Part shown: positions 1 to 9,236 of the stretch, piece after piece
Numbering within the stretch: position 1 is the stretch's first letter
How the letters are laid out: every line of letters starts with the position of its first letter
Assembly (NCBI GenBank): GCA_029979265.1
Contig: JAPOHW010000009.1
Location: 1-64,000, forward strand
DNA: 64,000 nucleotides
Direction of reading: 5' to 3'
Source: Actinomycetota bacterium
GTDB taxonomy: Bacteria; Actinomycetota; Acidimicrobiia; Acidimicrobiales; Aldehydirespiratoraceae
Position numbers and translations under genes: made by a program
Notes under the pieces: generated by a model
Seen by the model: the letters and a program-made list of their open reading frames with translations, nothing else
Told to the model about the DNA's origin: nothing
Database searches by the model: none

Positions 1-56
1 CCGCCGATGGCGACCTGTTGTAGACCGAGGATACGGAACGGACGTTTGCTGCTCAT
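1..56 (-). CDS. N-terminus of a probable VOC (glyoxalase-like) protein, partial
   Basis: An ATG at 56 on the minus strand opens a frame that runs off the left edge of the window. The 18 visible codons read MSSKRPFRILGLQQVAIGG, which resembles the first strand of vicinal-oxygen-chelate (lactoylglutathione lyase-like) proteins. A TAGGGT hexamer (64-69, minus strand) lies 7 nt before the ATG, as for a leaderless transcript. The family call rests on a short peptide and is tentative. It is divergent from the HerA-like ATPase. Confidence 0.45.
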   Translation of the reverse strand, partial: MSSKRPFRILGLQQVAIG

Positions 57-146
57 CGGTCGCACCCTACCGATCCCGTGACCTCCGAGGCTTCCCGGCC
101 GCATCAGGGACAGGAGTACGCTCGAAGGCAAGCCTCCAGAGGAACC

Positions 147-2516
147 ATGAGTACCGACGACCTGATCGACGACACCGAGCGCTTCTACCTCGGACCGTTC
201 TCCGACAACGACGGAGACGGAAAGCTGCACTACGAGTCATCCGATCTCACGACCCATGGCGTGATCGTCGGCATGACCGGCTCCGGAAAGACCGGCCTCG
301 GCATGGTCATGCTGGAAGAGGCGCTTCTCGACGGTATTCCCTGTCTGATCATCGATCCCAAGGGCGACATGGGCAATCTGTCGATGGTTTCTGCGACATT
401 CGACGATGCCGACTTCGCGCCCTGGGTCACCGAAGGAACCGACCCGGCCACCGCAGCCGCGCAGTGGAAGGACGGCACCGCTCGATCCGGTATCGACGGC
501 GACCGGATGGCTGCGCTTGCCGCCGTCGAGACGACCATCTACACGCCCGGCTCGAGCGCAGGGGTGGCGCTCAACGTCATCGGCGATCTCCGTGCCCCCA
601 CCGACATGAGCGATGTCGAATCCGTACGCGACGAGATCGACGGACTCGTCCAGGGCCTACTCGGCCTGGTCGGCGTTCGATCGGACCCGCTCTCGGGACG
701 CGAACACGTCCTGCTCGCAAATGTTGTCAACCACGCCTGGACCAACGGTGAGAGCCTCGACCTTGCTGGCCTCATCGGGCGGATCCAGACACCACCCATG
801 CGCAAGCTCGGAGTGATCGATCTCGACACCTTCTTTCCGGCCGACGATCGCACGGCGCTGGCGATGAAGCTCAACGGCCTGCTCGCCTCACCCTCGTTCG
901 CAGCGTGGGCCGATGGCGAACCGCTCGACATCGGATCGATGCTCGTCACCGCCGACGGTCGGCCGCGTGCCGCCGTGGTGTCGATCGCCCACCTGAGTGA
1001 CGACGAGCGTCAGTTCGTCGTCACCCTGGTGCTGTCGAAGCTGGTGACATGGATGCGCTCTCAGTCCGGAAGCCCGAAGCTTCGGGCTTTGGTCTACATG
1101 GACGAGGTCTTCGGATTCGTCCCGCCGACCGCATCGCCACCAGCCAAAAAGCCCATTCTCACAGTCCTCAAGCAGGCACGAGCGTTCGGCGTGGGCATGG
1201 TGCTGTCCACCCAGAACCCCGTCGACCTCGACTACAAGGCGATCAGCAACGCCGGTACCTGGCTGATCGGCAGGCTCCAGACCGAGCGAGACCGGGATCG
1301 TCTCCTCGACGGGATGCGGAGTGCGGGTGGCACGGTCGACGTGAGCGCACTTGCCGACACGATCGGCAACCTCGACAAACGCGAGTTCGTCTTGCACTCG
1401 ACCCGCAGCAGCAGCCCGCGCCGGTTCAGCACTCGGTGGGCGATGTCGTACATGACCGGTCCACTCACCCGGGAGCAGATCGCGGGCCTGATGGTCGATC
1501 AGCGGGCCATGACATCGACAGCTGCGTCGGCCGCCTCAGCCGATACCACCCCGCCCGAGGCCGTGGAACTCGCCGATGACGAGTCGGCGGTCGCCCCCGA
1601 CGTCGCCGACGGGATTCCCGTCGCCTATCTGGATCCCGCTGCCAGCTGGGCTGCTGCAGCAGGCGCAACGGTGGGAGGTGGTCGCCTGCAGGCCGCCATC
1701 GCCGCCCGTGTCCATCTTCTCTTCGACAACACGAAGGGCGACCTGCGCCACGAGGCAGCGTGGGAAGCGATCGTCGCCCCACTCGGAACCGATATCGAGG
1801 GGGCCGACTTCGTGGCCGTCGACTACGACGATCGCGACCTTCGCTCGACACCCCCAGAGGGAGCGATCTATGTCTTGCCCCAGGCCAAGATCCATACCAA
1901 GACGTTCTTCTCGAGTGCCCAGCGGACACTGAAGGACCAGCTCTATCGATCAGCATCTCTCGCACTGTTCCGCAACGATGCACTGAAGCTCTACAGCCGG
2001 GTCGACGAACGCGAGGCCGACTTCGCCGAGCGCTGCCGCATCGAGGCCGACAGGCGCCTCGACGAAGAGGCCGACGAACTCCGCGCTGCGATGCAGAGGA
2101 AACAGGAGCGGGTGCAGGCAGCCGTCGCCAAGGCCGAGGACCGACTTCGAGAACTCGAGGCCGACGCGAGCGATCGCAAGCGAAGCGAAGTGCTGTCGGG
2201 CGCGGTGGACATCATCGGCGGGCTGATCGGCGGAAGGCGATCGGCTCGCAGCATCCTCGGCGGCGTTCGACGTGCCTCCGACAAGCGCCGCACCACCGCC
2301 AATGCGTCGAATCGAGTCGAGTCGGCCAAAAATCGACTCGACGAGAAGATCGATGAACTCGAGGATCTCGCCGATGCATTGATCGAGTCGCTCGAAGCGG
2401 CAGCCGATGCGTGGGACGAGGCAGCCGAAGCGATCGAACCGTTCGAGGTAAGACTGGAGAAGACCGACATCACCGTCGAGGACTTCACCTTGGTCTGGGT
2501 GCCAACATCACGCTGA
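147..2516 (+). CDS. HerA-like / DUF853-type P-loop ATPase
   Basis: A 789-residue predicted DNA-translocase-type ATPase. The Walker A motif GMTGSGKTG is at residues 42-50, followed by a DPKGDMGNL segment typical of HerA/VirB4-like ATPases. A Walker B-like VYMDEV lies near residue 318 and a STQNPVDLDYKA sensor-like stretch follows. The C-terminal third contains long charged helices (roughly 610-680 and 715-760) predicted to be coiled coil, flanking a Gly-rich patch (GGLIGGRR). The ATG at 147 is chosen because AGAGGA precedes it at a good spacing; a GTG at 78 is possible but lacks this. HerA relatives often work with NurA nucleases in archaea, but no nuclease gene is adjacent, so the role is unknown. 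It stands alone, 56 nt ahead of the P450 gene. Confidence 0.8.
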   Translation: MSTDDLIDDTERFYLGPFSDNDGDGKLHYESSDLTTHGVIVGMTGSGKTGLGMVMLEEALLDGIPCLIIDPKGDMGNLSMVSATFDDADFAPWVTEGTDPATAAAQWKDGTARSGIDGDRMAALAAVETTIYTPGSSAGVALNVIGDLRAPTDMSDVESVRDEIDGLVQGLLGLVGVRSDPLSGREHVLLANVVNHAWTNGESLDLAGLIGRIQTPPMRKLGVIDLDTFFPADDRTALAMKLNGLLASPSFAAWADGEPLDIGSMLVTADGRPRAAVVSIAHLSDDERQFVVTLVLSKLVTWMRSQSGSPKLRALVYMDEVFGFVPPTASPPAKKPILTVLKQARAFGVGMVLSTQNPVDLDYKAISNAGTWLIGRLQTERDRDRLLDGMRSAGGTVDVSALADTIGNLDKREFVLHSTRSSSPRRFSTRWAMSYMTGPLTREQIAGLMVDQRAMTSTAASAASADTTPPEAVELADDESAVAPDVADGIPVAYLDPAASWAAAAGATVGGGRLQAAIAARVHLLFDNTKGDLRHEAAWEAIVAPLGTDIEGADFVAVDYDDRDLRSTPPEGAIYVLPQAKIHTKTFFSSAQRTLKDQLYRSASLALFRNDALKLYSRVDEREADFAERCRIEADRRLDEEADELRAAMQRKQERVQAAVAKAEDRLRELEADASDRKRSEVLSGAVDIIGGLIGGRRSARSILGGVRRASDKRRTTANASNRVESAKNRLDEKIDELEDLADALIESLEAAADAWDEAAEAIEPFEVRLEKTDITVEDFTLVWVPTSR

Positions 2517-2572
2517 CTGCGCAGTGTCCATCGATCGCCTTCCCCCCAACCCCTTCACTAGGGTCGCACCAC

Positions 2573-3793
2573 ATGGAGCCGATCGACCCGCGACCACTCG
2601 ACATCCTCGATGGCGACTTCTACGTCGACGGCGACACCTACGCAAAGTACGCCTGGATGCGCGAGCACGCGCCATGCCTCTGGGACGACGTCAACGAGTT
2701 GTGGATCATCTCTCGTTACGACGACATCGTTGCGGTGGAGAAGAACAAACGGGTCTTCATCAATTCTGACCGAGAAAAGGGCGGCTACCGGCCCAACATT
2801 CCCGCCGACCGGTCGATCATCGGCACCGACGATCCCCTCCACACAGCGCGGCGACACCTCATCTCTCGCCGATTCACGCCGCGGGCGGTCTCACAGTGGG
2901 AGCACGACGTCACCACGGCGGTCGACGCGCTGCTCGACCCAGTACTCGCCCGAGGCCGTGGCGAGATCGTTGCCGAACTGGCTGCGCCGCTTCCTGCCCA
3001 GATGATCGGGTTGCTGCTCGGGTTCCCGACCGAGATGTGGTCGAGGCTCCAGCACTGGTCGGAGACCACGATCGCGCTCGGCGGCGGACCTCGCTACCAC
3101 CAGGAGGAAGGCATCATCTCGGCGATGGAGTTCGCTGGTGCCTGCGCCGAACTCTACGAGCACAAAAAAGCCGACATCGCCGATGGCTGTCCGTTGGACG
3201 ATGTCATGTCGCAGTGGGTCGGGATCGAGATCGAAACCGGTGGCACCGTCGGGGGCGAGCCATTCGGCCTCGATCAGATCATTTCGGATTGCCTCCTCGT
3301 CCTCGATGGTGGGGCCGAGACCACCCGGACCGTCATCGCCCGAACACTCCTCGAACTGGCCGATCGACCCGACCAATGGACTGCACTCACAGACGGCGCC
3401 GACATCGATGTCGCGGTGGAAGAGTTCATCCGTTGGGTCACCCCGATCCACAATTTCTGTCGCGTCGCCACCGAAGACGTCGAGCTGCACGGTCACACCA
3501 TCCGCGCCGGCCAACAAGTTCTGCTGGCATACGGGGCTGCGAATCGTGACCCGTCCCACTTCACCGATCCCGAGACGTTCGACATCAGCCGCACCCCAAA
3601 CCACCATCTCTCCTTCGGCTTCGGGACGCACTTCTGTCTTGGGGCTTCGCTCGCCCGTCTCGAGATCCGAACGTTTTTCGACCGACTTCGGCAGCGGGTC
3701 GACACCATCGAACCGATCGCCGGGTCGCCTCATGTCGAGATGCCGAATGCCTTCGTCTACGGCCTGAAAGAAGCGCACCTTGCCTTCCGCTGA
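2573..3793 (+). CDS. Cytochrome P450
   Basis: A 406-residue soluble bacterial class I P450. The heme-binding loop FGFGTHFCLGASLARLE places the cysteine ligand at residue 355. The I-helix oxygen-activation motif GGAETTR is at 246-252 and the K-helix ExxR is E284-R287. The length is normal for the family. General features resemble CYP125/142-type steroid or fatty-acid oxidases of actinobacteria, but the substrate cannot be read from sequence. No ferredoxin or reductase gene is adjacent. The ATG at 2573 follows TAGGGT (2559-2564) by 8 nt, suggesting a leaderless mRNA. The end overlaps the helicase start by 14 nt. Confidence 0.93.
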   Translation: MEPIDPRPLDILDGDFYVDGDTYAKYAWMREHAPCLWDDVNELWIISRYDDIVAVEKNKRVFINSDREKGGYRPNIPADRSIIGTDDPLHTARRHLISRRFTPRAVSQWEHDVTTAVDALLDPVLARGRGEIVAELAAPLPAQMIGLLLGFPTEMWSRLQHWSETTIALGGGPRYHQEEGIISAMEFAGACAELYEHKKADIADGCPLDDVMSQWVGIEIETGGTVGGEPFGLDQIISDCLLVLDGGAETTRTVIARTLLELADRPDQWTALTDGADIDVAVEEFIRWVTPIHNFCRVATEDVELHGHTIRAGQQVLLAYGAANRDPSHFTDPETFDISRTPNHHLSFGFGTHFCLGASLARLEIRTFFDRLRQRVDTIEPIAGSPHVEMPNAFVYGLKEAHLAFR

Positions 3794-6260
3794 TGCACGG
3801 GTCGCCCCGTCGCTGATCGATCACCTTCCCCTCGAACCGTCGCCCGAGAACCTGCTGCTCGCCTTTCTCGAATGGGCCGACGGGCAAGGACTGGAGTTGT
3901 ACCCCCACCAGGAGGAAGCGATCGTCTCAATCTTCTCGGGCGACAACGTCGTCCTGGCAACGCCCACCGGAAGCGGGAAATCGCTGGTTGCGCTGGCCGG
4001 AGCGTTTGCGATGATCGCCCAGTCCAAACGAGCGGTCTATACGGCTCCCATCAAGGCCCTCGTGAGCGAGAAGTTCTTCGAGATGGTCGACGCGTTGGGG
4101 GCCGACAATGTCGGCATGGTCACCGGCGATGCAGCCGTGAACGCAAGCGCCCCAGTGGTCGTGTGCACAGCGGAGATCCTCGCCAATCGGGCGCTGCGTG
4201 AGGGAGCTGATGCCGAGGTCGACCTAGTCGTGATGGACGAATTCCACTACTACGGCGATCGAGACAGGGGGTGGGCGTGGCAGGTCCCCCTGCTCGAGTT
4301 GTCGAAGCCCAACTTCTTGCTGATGTCGGCGACGTTGGGTGACACGGCCCGACTCCAGGAGGACCTGTCGGATCGCACCGAACGGGAGACGGTACTGGTC
4401 GCCCACGCCGAGCGGCCGGTGCCTCTCGATTTCACCTATCGGGAGACGACGCTGCTCGAGACGATCGGTGAGCTGCTCGACGAGGGCAAGCAGCCGATCT
4501 ACATCGTCCACTTCACCCAAAAGGACGCCACCGCCCGAGCGCAGAGTCTCACGAGCCTCGACGTCCTCGACAGCGACGAAAAGGAAGCGGTCAAGAACGC
4601 TGTCGGCGGTTTTCGCTTCGACACGCCAGTTGGCAAGGATCTCAGGCGGTTCGTGTTGGCAGGCATCGGTGTGCACCATGCCGGGCTCCTCCCGAAGTAC
4701 CGGCTCCTCGTCGAGAAACTTGCCCAGCAGGGCCTGCTGAAGCTGATCTGCGGAACCGACACCCTCGGTGTGGGCGTCAACGTTCCCATCCGGACCGTCC
4801 TGTTCACCCAGCTCTGCAAGTACGACGGCCGACGGGTCCGAGTCCTGAACGTCCGCGAGTTCCAACAAATTGCCGGTCGGGCCGGTCGGCGGGGCTTCGA
4901 CACTGCCGGGTCCGTCGTCGTGCAGGCCCCCGAACACGTCGTCGAGAACAAAAAGGCCGAAGCCAAAGCGGCAACCGACCCCAAGAAGAAGAAGAAGTTC
5001 GTGAAACGCAAGCCCCCCGAACGGGGCTACGCCCACTGGGATGGCGACACGCTCGCCCGCCTCAGCGCCGGACAGCCCGAGACACTGTCATCGAGCTTCA
5101 CCGTCAGCCACGCAATGATGCTGAACGTGCTCGACCGTCCGGGCGACGGATGTGCGGCCATGCGTCGGCTTCTGGTCGACAACCACGAGACCCGCAAGAA
5201 CCAGCGAGCCCACATTCGTCGATCCATTTCGGTGTACCGCAGTCTCATCGATGCCGAAGTGCTCGAGGTCCTGAACGAACCCGACGAACAGGGCCGTCCG
5301 GTGCGGGTCAACCTCGATCTTCAGGACGACTTCCGGCTCAACCAGCCACTGTCGCTGTTCGCACTCGAAGCCATGGCTGCACTCGACCGCGATGCACCCG
5401 ATCTCGCATGGCAACTGCTGAGTGTGATCGAGTCGGTACTCGAAGACCCGATGGTGATCCTGCTCGCGCAACTCGACAGAGCGAAGGACGCGCTCATCGC
5501 CGAGTTGAAGCGAGACGGTGTCGAGTACGAACAGCGGATGGAACAACTCGAGCAGGTCTCCTGGCCCAAGCCCGAAGCGGACTTTCTCGAGGCTGCCTTC
5601 GACGTGTTCCGGCGCCATCATCCATGGGTCGGACGGGATCGGGTCAGCCCGAAGTCGGTGGTCCGCGACATGCTCGAACACGCAGAAACCTTCAATCAGT
5701 ATGTCGCCCGGTACGGGCTCAAGCGATCGGAGGGTGCCGTGCTGCGGTACCTGACCGACTGCTACAAGGCGATGCTCCAGACCGTTCCGGTCGACATCGA
5801 GAGCGCCGAGTTCGATGATCTGACCGAATGGCTCGGTGAGATGATCCGGCGAGTCGATTCCAGCTTGCTCGACGAGTGGGAACGGCTCCGTACTCCCGAC
5901 GACGGAGACCACCCGGTCGATCCGCCTCCGCCGGCCAACCTCACGGCGAACAGACGCGCCTTCTCCGTTCTCGTGCGAAACGAAATGTTCCGCCTCCTGA
6001 CCGAGATCGCCCATGGCCGCCCCGGCGACCTGGCCGACGACATCGCTGCGTATTGGGAGGAGCACAACCTCATTCATCTCGACGCCGACGCTCGCTCGAC
6101 GGAGTTCATCGACATCGATCTCGATGCCGGACTTGCAACACAGATCATCTGCGACCCCGAAGGCCACAACGAGTGGATCCTCGAGGCAGAGATCGATCTC
6201 GAAACGTCGGATGCAGAAGACCGAGCTGTCGTGATTCCGGTCAGCATCCGGCGACGATGA
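3780..6260 (+). CDS. Ski2-like superfamily II DEFH helicase
   Basis: An 826-residue ATP-dependent RNA/DNA helicase of the Ski2/Mtr4/HelY type. Motif I TPTGSGKS is at 61-68, the DEFH box at 153-156, the SAT motif follows (LLMSATLGD), and motif VI QIAGRAGRRGFD is typical of this family. A Lys-rich stretch (DPKKKKKFVKRK) lies after the helicase core, and the C-terminal half is helical and unrecognised. It is shorter than mycobacterial HelY. The start is a TTG at 3780 within the P450 3' end; no better in-frame ATG or GTG is close, so the exact start is uncertain. The overlap suggests co-transcription with the P450 but no functional link. Confidence 0.85.
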   Translation: MPSADARVAPSLIDHLPLEPSPENLLLAFLEWADGQGLELYPHQEEAIVSIFSGDNVVLATPTGSGKSLVALAGAFAMIAQSKRAVYTAPIKALVSEKFFEMVDALGADNVGMVTGDAAVNASAPVVVCTAEILANRALREGADAEVDLVVMDEFHYYGDRDRGWAWQVPLLELSKPNFLLMSATLGDTARLQEDLSDRTERETVLVAHAERPVPLDFTYRETTLLETIGELLDEGKQPIYIVHFTQKDATARAQSLTSLDVLDSDEKEAVKNAVGGFRFDTPVGKDLRRFVLAGIGVHHAGLLPKYRLLVEKLAQQGLLKLICGTDTLGVGVNVPIRTVLFTQLCKYDGRRVRVLNVREFQQIAGRAGRRGFDTAGSVVVQAPEHVVENKKAEAKAATDPKKKKKFVKRKPPERGYAHWDGDTLARLSAGQPETLSSSFTVSHAMMLNVLDRPGDGCAAMRRLLVDNHETRKNQRAHIRRSISVYRSLIDAEVLEVLNEPDEQGRPVRVNLDLQDDFRLNQPLSLFALEAMAALDRDAPDLAWQLLSVIESVLEDPMVILLAQLDRAKDALIAELKRDGVEYEQRMEQLEQVSWPKPEADFLEAAFDVFRRHHPWVGRDRVSPKSVVRDMLEHAETFNQYVARYGLKRSEGAVLRYLTDCYKAMLQTVPVDIESAEFDDLTEWLGEMIRRVDSSLLDEWERLRTPDDGDHPVDPPPPANLTANRRAFSVLVRNEMFRLLTEIAHGRPGDLADDIAAYWEEHNLIHLDADARSTEFIDIDLDAGLATQIICDPEGHNEWILEAEIDLETSDAEDRAVVIPVSIRRR

Positions 6261-6336
6261 CCGCTGCGGCCACCGATGACCATGACGCATGGGACGGGAA
6301 CTACGCTCGGCGACTCGAACTGCAAGGAGTGCCACG

Positions 6337-7176
6337 ATGGGATCGATCAGCGGCTATTCGGTTCTGATCACGGGAGGTGGGAGCGGAATCGGTGAAGCAA
6401 CCGCACACAAACTGGCGGCAGACGGGGCCGATGTCACCATCTGCGGTCGCACCGAGGACAAGCTCATCGGAGCGGTCGAGCGCATTCGGGAGGTCGCCGC
6501 CGATGGCGTCTTCGTGCAGCATGTGGTTGCCGACGTCACCGATGAAGGAGCCGTACAGGAGGCCGTCATGGCCGCCGCCGATCGTCGCGGTCGACTCGAC
6601 GGACTCTTCGCCTGTGCCGGTGGCTCGACCGGCATCGGTCCACTCGCCACCAGCGATGTGGACACCATCCGCGCCACGATGGAACTCAACTACATCGGCA
6701 CCTTCCTGTGCATCAAGCACGGTGGGCGACAGATGGCTCGGCAAGGCGGTGGGGGTTCGATCATCGGCTGCTCGTCACATGCCGGCAGCGATACGTTCCG
6801 ATGCCTCGGTGCCTACGGAGCAGCCAAGGCAGGGCTCGATCACCTGTGTCGAACTGCAGCCGACGAGATGGGCACGTTCGATGTGCGGGTGAACTCGGTA
6901 CAGCCCGGCATCGTCGGCACCGACCTCATGGCCCCGATCACCTCGGGTGGACGGCTTCTCGACGACTACATCCCGCAGATTCCACTCGGCCGAATCGGTC
7001 GACCCGAAGAGATCGCCGAAATGGTGCGGTTTCTGATCGGCCCCGAGTCGTCGTGGATCACGGGTCAGAACTTCGCCGTCGACGGCGGCCAGAATCTTCG
7101 CCGCGGTGCTGACTACGGCGAACTGTTGCGCGACTTCGGCACAGATCCGATGAGCGACATCGCACCCGACGCCTGA
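6337..7176 (+). CDS. SDR family oxidoreductase
   Basis: A 279-residue classical short-chain dehydrogenase/reductase using NAD(P)H. The Rossmann glycine motif TGGGSGIG is at 12-19, the active-site serine lies in CSSHAG (about 146-147), and the catalytic Tyr160-x3-Lys164 is in AYGAAK. The C-terminal WITGQNFAVDGGQ is the usual SDR ending. The ATG at 6337 is preceded by AAGGAG at 6323-6328. Its substrate is unknown. The stop codon abuts the stop of the convergent adenosine deaminase gene with no spacer. Confidence 0.9.
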   Translation: MGSISGYSVLITGGGSGIGEATAHKLAADGADVTICGRTEDKLIGAVERIREVAADGVFVQHVVADVTDEGAVQEAVMAAADRRGRLDGLFACAGGSTGIGPLATSDVDTIRATMELNYIGTFLCIKHGGRQMARQGGGGSIIGCSSHAGSDTFRCLGAYGAAKAGLDHLCRTAADEMGTFDVRVNSVQPGIVGTDLMAPITSGGRLLDDYIPQIPLGRIGRPEEIAEMVRFLIGPESSWITGQNFAVDGGQNLRRGADYGELLRDFGTDPMSDIAPDA

Positions 7177-8565
7177 TCAGCGCCGAACGAGTCGCACGAG
7201 GTCGGGTGGGAGCAGGAACCCCCCGTCGGCGCCAGGGGGGAAGTCGACGACATCGAGTACGGCGTCGGAACCGAGCGCGCCGTACAGATGCGGAAAATAT
7301 TCGTCGGTGCCGGTTCCCGGCTCCCAGACGAGCGCATCAGCAACAAGATGTGCGTCGATCACCAGGGCCACGAGGTCGGTCCGGCCCCGGTAGAAGCGAT
7401 TCGCCGGGGTCAGAACCTGATGGAGCGCACTGCAGTGAATGAATCCGTCGGAAGCGAACTCGGCGGGCAGGTACGCACCTGATGCTCGAGCGGCCTCCCA
7501 TCGTTCACGCGTTGCAAGATGCACGAGCCGGGGCACCGCCACGTCCCACCCGTCGCGGACTCGGCCGACCAGTTCAGCTCGGTCGGGGCCGGGAAGGAAC
7601 GCACCTACGGCGGCGCGCTCGACCCACGCGGCGTGCTCGATGGTGGTGACCCCGAGGGACTCGGTCACCCGCCGCAGTTCGCGGCGCGCCGACGTTGTCG
7701 TGATCGAACGGTCATCGGGATTGAGACAGAGACGGAAGCCGGCATCGGCAAGCATTCGCACCGGGTGATCGACAACCGGGCATCCGAGACTTTCATTGGA
7801 CGTCGGACAGATCTCCAGCAACGTACCGGCATCGCGCATCGCCGTGGCCACCGAACCGAGCGCCACGATGCGCCCGTCGTCGACCGTGCAATCGTCGATC
7901 ACCCGCCAGCCATGACCGATACGCGGCGGATTGCACGCGTCGAGGGCGGCTTGGATCTGGTGAACACCGTCCATCTCCCCGGCATGAATCGTGACGCCGA
8001 GGCCTGCGTGCTGCGCCCGTTCCAGAGCCGGAGCATGATCGGTGGCTGGGTGATGCATCTCGAGCCCGGCCAGATCCACCCCGACCACTCGGCCCCCTGC
8101 TGCCGCGATCGCAGCGTCGACAGCTCGGTCGGTCACCGGCAGCGGTTGGTCGCGCATGGCACAGACGATGAGCATCGCCGAGAGACCAGTTGTCGCCTCG
8201 GCAGCCTCGAGTCCGGCTTCCACCGCTGCAATGACCTCTGACGCAGCGAGGCCACCACGCGTGTGGAGCAGGGGTGCGAAGCGGATTTCGGCATGGATCA
8301 CGCCGTCGGCGGCAAGATCCTCGACCGCCTCGATCGCCACCCGTCGCAGCGCCTCAGGCGTCTGAAGCACCTTCCCGACAAGATCGAACCGGCCGAACGC
8401 CTCGGCGACGGGAAGGTCGGGGGTGATCGTCATCCATTCGGCAAGCTCGTCGACATCGTCTGCAGGAGTCGAAATCCCGTAGCGGTGAGCGAGTTCGAGC
8501 ACGGTTGCCGGACGAACCCCACCATCGAGGTGATCGTGCAGGACGACGATTGGACCGCGAGTCAC
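7177..8565 (-). CDS. Adenosine deaminase-like protein fused to a C-terminal DUF952 domain
   Basis: A 462-residue protein. Residues 1 to about 340 are a metal-dependent adenosine/AMP deaminase-type TIM barrel: metal site LHDHLDGG near the N-terminus, the HAGE motif, EICPTSNESLG and the NPDD loop. From about residue 345 to the end the sequence matches the small DUF952 fold (LVHLATRERWEAA, DGFIHCSALHQV, FPHLYGAL). The reading frame is continuous between them. The GTG start at 8565 gives a 4-nt GTGA overlap with the upstream membrane-protein gene, favouring this start and translational coupling. It likely deaminates adenosine or a related nucleoside; the DUF952 role is unknown. Confidence 0.85.
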   Translation of the reverse strand: MTRGPIVVLHDHLDGGVRPATVLELAHRYGISTPADDVDELAEWMTITPDLPVAEAFGRFDLVGKVLQTPEALRRVAIEAVEDLAADGVIHAEIRFAPLLHTRGGLAASEVIAAVEAGLEAAEATTGLSAMLIVCAMRDQPLPVTDRAVDAAIAAAGGRVVGVDLAGLEMHHPATDHAPALERAQHAGLGVTIHAGEMDGVHQIQAALDACNPPRIGHGWRVIDDCTVDDGRIVALGSVATAMRDAGTLLEICPTSNESLGCPVVDHPVRMLADAGFRLCLNPDDRSITTTSARRELRRVTESLGVTTIEHAAWVERAAVGAFLPGPDRAELVGRVRDGWDVAVPRLVHLATRERWEAARASGAYLPAEFASDGFIHCSALHQVLTPANRFYRGRTDLVALVIDAHLVADALVWEPGTGTDEYFPHLYGALGSDAVLDVVDFPPGADGGFLLPPDLVRLVRR

Positions 8566-9236
8566 GACGACAGGGGGTCCGAGGGCTCGAGCAGTTGGGT
8601 CAGGCCGGGATACTCGTCGATCGGTTCGAGAGACCGGTCGATGTACAGCAGCCCGAAGGTGATGCACAGGAACGACACCACAAAGTTCGTTCCCGACCGG
8701 GCAAGGAAGAAGAGGTTGAAGCCGGAGTTGTTGAACAACCACACGTCCCAGATGGCAGACCCGCACTCGTAGGCGACGATGATCCAACTCGCGTTCGACA
8801 TCGTGCGGTGATACCGGGGATCGTCGAGCACCTGCTGCTGCAGGTCGACAACCTTTGGGATCATCCATGCCAGCACTGGCCGTCCAGCAAGGATCGTGGC
8901 GGCGACAGCAATGCCGACCAGGAACTTGGTGACAAACCCGATGCCGAAATACACCGCCTCGGAGCTGATGCCGAAGTCGAGGAGTTCTCGTTCCACCGCC
9001 ACCGTCACCGCTGCCCGGGCAAGCAGATAGACCGTGATCGTGGGGAGCCACCAGCCGATGTCGAGCCCTCGCTTCCGGCGGCCGATCGCCGCTTTGATCG
9101 ACCACGCAGTGGCAGCAAGAACAGCGGGGATGATCCCGACAGTGTTGAACAGCACGAAGAACAGCAAGATCGGCATGAGCTGATCGAGGTTCGATCCCCC
9201 ACGGATGCCCGTCGCTGGAGGGCGGATGTCGCTCAT
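8562..9236 (-). CDS. Polytopic membrane protein of unknown function
   Basis: A 224-residue protein with about five or six hydrophobic segments and a conserved-looking DPRYHRTMSNASWIIVAYE stretch before the last pair. It loosely recalls VC0807-type (DUF3159-like) membrane proteins, but I do not assign a family. The ATG at 9236 overlaps the stop of the upstream gene (ATGA), and its own stop overlaps the ADA start (GTGA), so three genes form a tightly coupled unit. No catalytic motif is visible. Confidence 0.7.
   Translation of the reverse strand: MSDIRPPATGIRGGSNLDQLMPILLFFVLFNTVGIIPAVLAATAWSIKAAIGRRKRGLDIGWWLPTITVYLLARAAVTVAVERELLDFGISSEAVYFGIGFVTKFLVGIAVAATILAGRPVLAWMIPKVVDLQQQVLDDPRYHRTMSNASWIIVAYECGSAIWDVWLFNNSGFNLFFLARSGTNFVVSFLCITFGLLYIDRSLEPIDEYPGLTQLLEPSDPLSS

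Noticed and set aside
8566-9105. Longer N-terminus for the adenosine deaminase
   Set aside because: The extension is out-of-frame shadow of the membrane-protein gene, Arg/His-rich and unlike any deaminase; the GTGA overlap start is better.
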